NCBI GenBank assembly: GCA_905236085.1 | Contig: CAJOOD010000062.1 | Location: forward strand, 1 to 10,949 | DNA length: 10,949 bases | Reading direction: 5' to 3' | Source of the DNA: an uncultured Bacilli bacterium | Lineage (GTDB): Bacteria > Bacillota_I > Bacilli_A > RFN20 > CAG-826 | Part shown: positions 6,890 to 10,949 of the stretch, in pieces | Numbering within the stretch: the stretch's first letter is position 1 | How the letters are laid out: each line of letters begins with the position of its first letter | The notes under the pieces: generated by a model | The model's input: only the letters and a program-made list of their open reading frames with translations | Told to the model about the DNA's origin: nothing | Database searches by the model: none | Program-made: the position numbers and the translations under genes

Positions 6890-9800
6890 ATGAAAGAAAG
6901 AAAAACCAATAGAAGCCTTAATCACTCCATTGCCTTATATGTAAGATTATTTATCGTCGTTTCCATCATTTTTGGCGGAGCTTTTATCACTTTATCTATC
7001 TTATCTATTATTACTTCTAATCTAGGCTTTGTTATCGCTTTAGTGGTATTAACTGGTTTATTCGCCGCTTTGATTATTTTAGGCTTTATCGTTGTTTATC
7101 GTTATATCTTTAATTTATTCTATCTTAATTTATATGAAACCACAGTTCGCAATACTGAAGCTATGGCTAATTATCGTAAAGATATTCAAGAATACAAGAC
7201 TGAAGGCTTAGTGGAAATGGCGACCTTAAATGAAAATGTTATTAAACTTAAAAAACATTTAGACCAAACCATTATTTTAAATAAGACATCTGGCTTTGAA
7301 GGCATAGATTTAAAATATGTGATGGAAAATAATAATGTCTTAGTTAGCCTAGAATCCATGCTTAATAATATGCAGGAACTAATCTTAGCTTTTGAATCAT
7401 ATAGATGCGCTTTTGTTTTATTTTCTTATGATGTAGAAAAAGACATGATGTCTGATTTAGATTATTTTAATCTATATGATTTATTAACTTCCGAATATAA
7501 GGGATTAAAATTCCTTTTAGCGAAGAACGAAAGACAAAATGGTTATCTAGCCTTCCTTCCTCAAATTGATTCCTTATCTTATTTTGAAGAAAAATTAAAT
7601 AAAATCGCTAAGAACGCTATATTCTCCACACATGGAACTGGAGGAGATATTGGCATAAATTTATTAAAAGTTTCCGCGGTTATTTATCCATATAGTGATA
7701 TCAGTGATATTCAATCTGATTTAAGATATGCACAAAGACAAGGCAAGACTGTATCTATTTATACTCCTGAAAGATTAAATAGAATTAATAAGGATGTTTA
7801 TCACACCTCATTAATGCAAAACAATATCGCAAAAATATTTGAAAAAATATCTAAAATCCAAATCAATTCTTCTGATACTAATTTAGCGAGAAGAGAATTA
7901 CAAAAGAATCTAAGAAATATTGCTGATTATTTAAACGTGGAAATCGTTGGTATGGCTTCATTTAATCAACAATATGATGATTTCTATGTTGAATATGAAG
8001 CAGGAGCAACCTCGGAAGATTATGTCTTTAAGAAGAATGGCATAATTGATGCTGATTTTATTGAAAAAATTAATGAAGTCGCAGATCTAGATTCTTCTTA
8101 TTTCTTCACTAATAGAAATAATGTTCATTCCAGCTTAGGCTATTATTTAGATATATTTGGAATTAAAGGTGGCTATTTCTTCCTTGTTAGAGGAGCAAAA
8201 GGAATAGCGGGACTCATATATTATCTTAATAAGAAAGACGATTTATATGTTGATGCTTATGGTAGAGAAACATTAACTATCTTCTCTAATACACTCGCTG
8301 GCTTTAATAGAGAACTCGAAGGCAAATCAACCATTGATAACGCTATATCTAGATATCAAGATATCTTAAAATTAACTGACTATAATATTTATTCTATTTA
8401 TCGTGATAATTATGATTTAGTGGAAATCTCTGAAGGCTTAAGTATAGTTAAAGGTCAATTGGTTAACGGAGAAAAATGTTATAAGAAATTATATGGTTTA
8501 GATGCTCCATGCGCGGATTGTCCATTAAACGCGAAAAAGAAGAAAACCTCGCAAATTGGGAAGAAAATTTATGAAACTTCCTTTATTCTTAATAAAAACA
8601 GCAAAGAAAGAATTGACTCATTCCTCTTAAAACCATTAAAGGGAGACGATGAATATTTATCCACGAATAGATATGATCCACATCTTCTCATCCGTAGTAA
8701 TTACGCTTTAAGCGAAACCTTAGAGAATGCTTTTAGAACCCATGGAAGAGGTTATATCTTATTAATCAATTTTGATAATTATTCTAAATTATTAGAGGCC
8801 TATGGAGAAGAAGGCTATGAGGCGAGATTAAGACATTTCTTTGATGAATTAGTCAAGAGTCCATTTGGTACATATGATTTATATGCCTATCGTAATGATA
8901 TGGTAGCTTTATTCTTACAAGGTGAAGGTCGAGTTGACTTTATTAACCGTGTTGAAAAGATTTATGATTTGATGCTTAACGGACAAGATGATAGAGATGA
9001 TGTTAGATTATCTCCTACATTCTTAGGATTTGAATTCCCATCTGATTGTGCTTCTCATGAACAAATGCTTCGTAGAATCGATAGATATATTAAAGACAAT
9101 CAAACCATCTTTGGGCATGATAATTTAGTCTTAACTGACTACAATTATGTTAGAGATGCTTCTAGAAGTAGATTTATCGAAGGTCTTATTGAAAACGCCT
9201 TACAAAACGATGCTTTATCGGTTAAATTCTTACCAGCGATATATTCCGCTTCTGGACAAATCAAGTCCGCTGAAATATTGCTCCGTATGGCAGATACTTA
9301 TCGTAATTTGCAATTATATCCACAAGAATTTATTACCATTGCCACTAAAACGGGCAAGATTGGACGTATTACTGACTACCTTATTAACCAAATCGGTAGC
9401 ATCTATCAAAATCATGGATTGACCACTTTTAAATTAACAGGCCTATCTTCCTTAACATTTAATACCGATGCCACATATTTTGATGATGAAGAATTCTTAT
9501 CCCACTTAAAGAATTTATTAGATAAATATAAATTCCCAAAGAAATTCTTGGGTGCTGAAATTACTGAATATGATATCGCTAATAACTATGAAAAGATATC
9601 CGCGGTATCTAAAAGTATCGCTAAGATGGATATTTCTCTTATCTGTGACCAATATAGCGGCAAATATGCTTCCTTAGATAGAATTAAATCCTTAGGCTTT
9701 AATACCATTAAGATTTCTCGTAATTTGATTTCTGATATCGATACTGATATCACAGTCTTAGATAAGGTCAAAGATTTAATCGATGATATTAAGGTACATA

Positions 9801-9961
9801 GAATGGATTATTGCTTAGTTGGTGTGGAGACTAAAGCTCAATTCAATTTATTAAAAGAAATAGATCCAGACTTTATCGCTCAAGGTTATTATTTCTATCA
9901 ACCAATCGATTTAGATAAATTATTGGATGAATTAAAATTATCAATTAATGTTGGTAATTAG
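6890..9961 (+). CDS. Large membrane multidomain protein with degenerate GGDEF-like, GAF-like, PAS-like (Cys) and EAL domains
   Basis: This 1023-residue protein begins with two membrane helices (about 17-41 and 47-72) and a coiled-coil-like stretch (about 75-150). A first degenerate GGDEF-like domain (about 160-295) has RQNGY (215-219) at the signature and the typical final helix (AQRQGKTVSIYTPE). A GAF-like region follows (about 310-480). A PAS-like region (about 485-560) carries C530 in KCYKKLYG and PC541-x-x-C544-P, a Cys pattern known from some PAS-GGDEF/EAL sensors. A second degenerate GGDEF-like domain (about 605-745) has RNDMV (668-672) at the signature. The C-terminal EAL-like domain (about 765-1015) has lost several metal or catalytic residues: the EAL motif reads EIL, the NxS Asn is Gly, DD is DQ in CDQYSGKY, and the AEGVE Glu is gone (CLVGVET). 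AEITE, IKIS and AQGYYF remain recognisable. Enzymatic activity is unlikely; a signal-sensing or c-di-GMP-binding receptor or scaffold is the likely role (inference). Confidence 0.8.
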   Translation: MKERKTNRSLNHSIALYVRLFIVVSIIFGGAFITLSILSIITSNLGFVIALVVLTGLFAALIILGFIVVYRYIFNLFYLNLYETTVRNTEAMANYRKDIQEYKTEGLVEMATLNENVIKLKKHLDQTIILNKTSGFEGIDLKYVMENNNVLVSLESMLNNMQELILAFESYRCAFVLFSYDVEKDMMSDLDYFNLYDLLTSEYKGLKFLLAKNERQNGYLAFLPQIDSLSYFEEKLNKIAKNAIFSTHGTGGDIGINLLKVSAVIYPYSDISDIQSDLRYAQRQGKTVSIYTPERLNRINKDVYHTSLMQNNIAKIFEKISKIQINSSDTNLARRELQKNLRNIADYLNVEIVGMASFNQQYDDFYVEYEAGATSEDYVFKKNGIIDADFIEKINEVADLDSSYFFTNRNNVHSSLGYYLDIFGIKGGYFFLVRGAKGIAGLIYYLNKKDDLYVDAYGRETLTIFSNTLAGFNRELEGKSTIDNAISRYQDILKLTDYNIYSIYRDNYDLVEISEGLSIVKGQLVNGEKCYKKLYGLDAPCADCPLNAKKKKTSQIGKKIYETSFILNKNSKERIDSFLLKPLKGDDEYLSTNRYDPHLLIRSNYALSETLENAFRTHGRGYILLINFDNYSKLLEAYGEEGYEARLRHFFDELVKSPFGTYDLYAYRNDMVALFLQGEGRVDFINRVEKIYDLMLNGQDDRDDVRLSPTFLGFEFPSDCASHEQMLRRIDRYIKDNQTIFGHDNLVLTDYNYVRDASRSRFIEGLIENALQNDALSVKFLPAIYSASGQIKSAEILLRMADTYRNLQLYPQEFITIATKTGKIGRITDYLINQIGSIYQNHGLTTFKLTGLSSLTFNTDATYFDDEEFLSHLKNLLDKYKFPKKFLGAEITEYDIANNYEKISAVSKSIAKMDISLICDQYSGKYASLDRIKSLGFNTIKISRNLISDIDTDITVLDKVKDLIDDIKVHRMDYCLVGVETKAQFNLLKEIDPDFIAQGYYFYQPIDLDKLLDELKLSINVGN

Positions 9962-9988
9962 TGCTTTTAATAGCTTCTTTATTATAAA

Positions 9989-10032
9989 AAATTCCCTATT
10001 CATTATGATTTCTATAGGGAATTTGTTTTTTT
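9989..10032. terminator. Bidirectional intrinsic terminator between convergent genes
   Basis: An 11-bp perfect stem (AAATTCCCTAT at 9989-9999 with ATAGGGAATTT at 10014-10024) encloses a 14-nt loop. It is followed on the + strand by G and seven T (10026-10032). On the - strand the stem runs into TTT and an AT-rich stretch because of the A-run before the left arm. It sits 27 nt after the operon's last stop and 30 nt after the end of the convergent acetyltransferase gene, so it probably ends both transcripts. The stem has only three G-C pairs. Confidence 0.85.
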
Positions 10033-10062
10033 AACTTTTAAACAAAATATTCTAGATTTGCA

Positions 10063-10908
10063 TTATTTTTTGTTAATGACATTTAATTTTGGTTCTTCTA
10101 ATGTCACTTTATGATTCGCAGATATTGATTTAGTTAAGAAGACGTTAGAACCGATAATAACATTATCACCAATAATTATATCCCCTAGGATAGAGGCTCC
10201 AGCGTATATGGTGACATTATTACCAATTGTGGGGTGTCTTTTTGTATTCTTAAGCGCCTGTCCTTTTGATAAAGACATGGCCCCTAAAGTAACACCTTGA
10301 TAGATTTTAACATTATTACCTACAATCGCTGTTTCACCTATTACAATTCCAGTTCCATGGTCAATAAAAAATGGAACGCCAATTTTCGCCCCTGGATTGA
10401 TATCAATACCGGTTAAGAAATGGGCTTGCTCAGAGATTATTCTCGCCGCGATTTTATTACCAAGGCCATATATGATATGGGCGATACGATAATATGTTGT
10501 AGCTAAAAAGCCTGGATAAGTTAATATTATTTCTTCATATCCATTCGCCGCTGGATCACCATCAAATGTAAATTTAATATCTTCAAATAATTCTTCTTTA
10601 AGTTTATCTATTTGTTTATTAAAAGAATCCCAGTCTTTATCAATATTATCAATATATAATTCTTTAGCCTTTTTAGAGTGATCAGCAAAACTACATTCAC
10701 AATCAAAAACATTAGGGAACAATATCATTTGCATTTCTTTTGCAAAATCAAGTATTTCACATTTATTTAATATCTTAGATTTATCTATTTTTATTTCCAC
10801 GGACTTAATCTCCTGACTAGGAAATACTACAACAATTTTCTCGTTTTGTAAATTATTAGGCATTGCAAGATATCGTTTGAATATAATTTGTTTTTCCATC
10901 AAAAACAT
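10063..10908 (-). CDS. epsC: Serine O-acetyltransferase, EpsC type
   Basis: This 281-residue enzyme transfers acetyl from acetyl-CoA to L-serine, giving O-acetylserine for cysteine synthesis in the cytoplasm. A mainly helical N-terminal half includes DGDPAA (116-121) and the family stretch YEEIILTYPGFLATTYYRIAH. The left-handed beta-helix of hexapeptide repeats begins near GIDINPGAKIG. Catalytic landmarks are present: D169 and H184 (FIDHGTGIVIGET) keep the 15-residue spacing of E. coli D143/H158, and KRHPTIG (R224, H225) provides the substrate-binding His. The His that usually follows the catalytic Asp (xDIHP) is Asn171. The stretch KGQALKNTKRHP is typical of the EpsC branch rather than enterobacterial CysE. 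The start is 10908 or the in-frame ATG at 10899; neither has a clear Shine-Dalgarno sequence, and an in-frame TAA lies 4 codons upstream. No cysteine synthase gene is visible. The gene converges on the operon and is probably functionally separate. Confidence 0.92.
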   Translation of the reverse strand: MFLMEKQIIFKRYLAMPNNLQNEKIVVVFPSQEIKSVEIKIDKSKILNKCEILDFAKEMQMILFPNVFDCECSFADHSKKAKELYIDNIDKDWDSFNKQIDKLKEELFEDIKFTFDGDPAANGYEEIILTYPGFLATTYYRIAHIIYGLGNKIAARIISEQAHFLTGIDINPGAKIGVPFFIDHGTGIVIGETAIVGNNVKIYQGVTLGAMSLSKGQALKNTKRHPTIGNNVTIYAGASILGDIIIGDNVIIGSNVFLTKSISANHKVTLEEPKLNVINKK

Positions 10909-10949
10909 GCGCTTGAATTAATAATCTTATTTTCTATCTATTTAAATAA

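Larger units (their letters stand above)
3..9961 (+). other. Probable single operon of seven co-directional genes
   Basis: Seven consecutive + strand reading frames are packed with almost no spacing. The gaps are 3, 3, -1 (TAATG overlap), 1, -4 (ATGA overlap) and 9 nt. There is no room for an internal terminator or an intergenic promoter, and the only strong terminator lies after the last gene. The first gene enters from outside the window, so the promoter and possibly further genes lie upstream. Four of the complete proteins have predicted N-terminal membrane segments, which suggests an envelope-linked function. Joint transcription is inferred from spacing only. Confidence 0.8.

Noticed and set aside
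9147..9422. Small + strand frame inside the large gene
   Set aside because: It is an out-of-frame shadow in the EAL-like region, whose main frame is continuous and recognisable.
10909..10949. Promoter of the serine acetyltransferase gene on the - strand
   Set aside because: The 41 AT-rich bases contain several weak -10-like strings but no convincing -35/-10 pair, and the region is cut by the window edge.
1..10949. CRISPR array, tRNA/rRNA genes, insertion sequences or riboswitches
   Set aside because: The window is almost fully coding; the only intergenic space over 20 nt is the terminator region and the right edge, and no direct repeats, transposase motifs or structured leaders are seen.

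Overview
The window is AT-rich, close to one third G+C by eye. All tryptophan codons I checked are TGG, one gene stops at TGA, and the long frames contain no in-frame TGA, so the standard bacterial code fits. Strong GGAGG-type ribosome binding sites and a SipW (ER-type) signal peptidase suggest a low-GC Bacillota, probably class Bacilli. It may be one of the uncultured gut or Mycoplasmatota-adjacent lineages, but no marker gene here settles this.

Layout. From the left edge to 9961 seven genes lie head to tail on the + strand with gaps of 0-9 nt or overlaps of 1-4 nt, so they are very probably one operon that began upstream of the window. In order: (1) the C-terminal end of a small beta-rich protein that resembles the ends of SipW-dependent (TasA/camelysin-like) exported proteins; (2) a membrane-anchored McrB-like AAA+ ATPase; (3) a DUF2357-type partner protein with a very long charged coiled-coil tail; (4) a SipW/Sec11-type signal peptidase; (5) a membrane protein with a degenerate GGDEF domain and an apparently intact EAL (c-di-GMP phosphodiesterase) domain; (6) a protein with the MTA/SAH-nucleosidase fold but altered active-site residues; (7) a 1023-residue membrane protein with two degenerate GGDEF-like domains, a GAF-like region, a PAS-like region with a Cys motif, and a degenerate EAL domain. 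A hairpin with T-runs on both sides follows. A convergent gene on the - strand encodes an EpsC-type serine O-acetyltransferase, which looks like an unrelated cysteine-biosynthesis neighbour.

Working hypothesis (inference). The operon may be a cell-surface assembly or export module. The signal peptidase would mature exported beta-sandwich subunits, one of which may be the truncated first gene. The membrane AAA+/DUF2357 pair would act as a McrBC-derived remodelling machine with no visible DNA-binding or nuclease part. The last three genes would couple the module to c-di-GMP: one competent-looking phosphodiesterase, one apparent pseudo-nucleosidase, and one large multidomain pseudo-GGDEF/EAL receptor. 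No intact diguanylate cyclase is present in the window. The combination is the most interesting thing here; I do not know of a described system with this composition.
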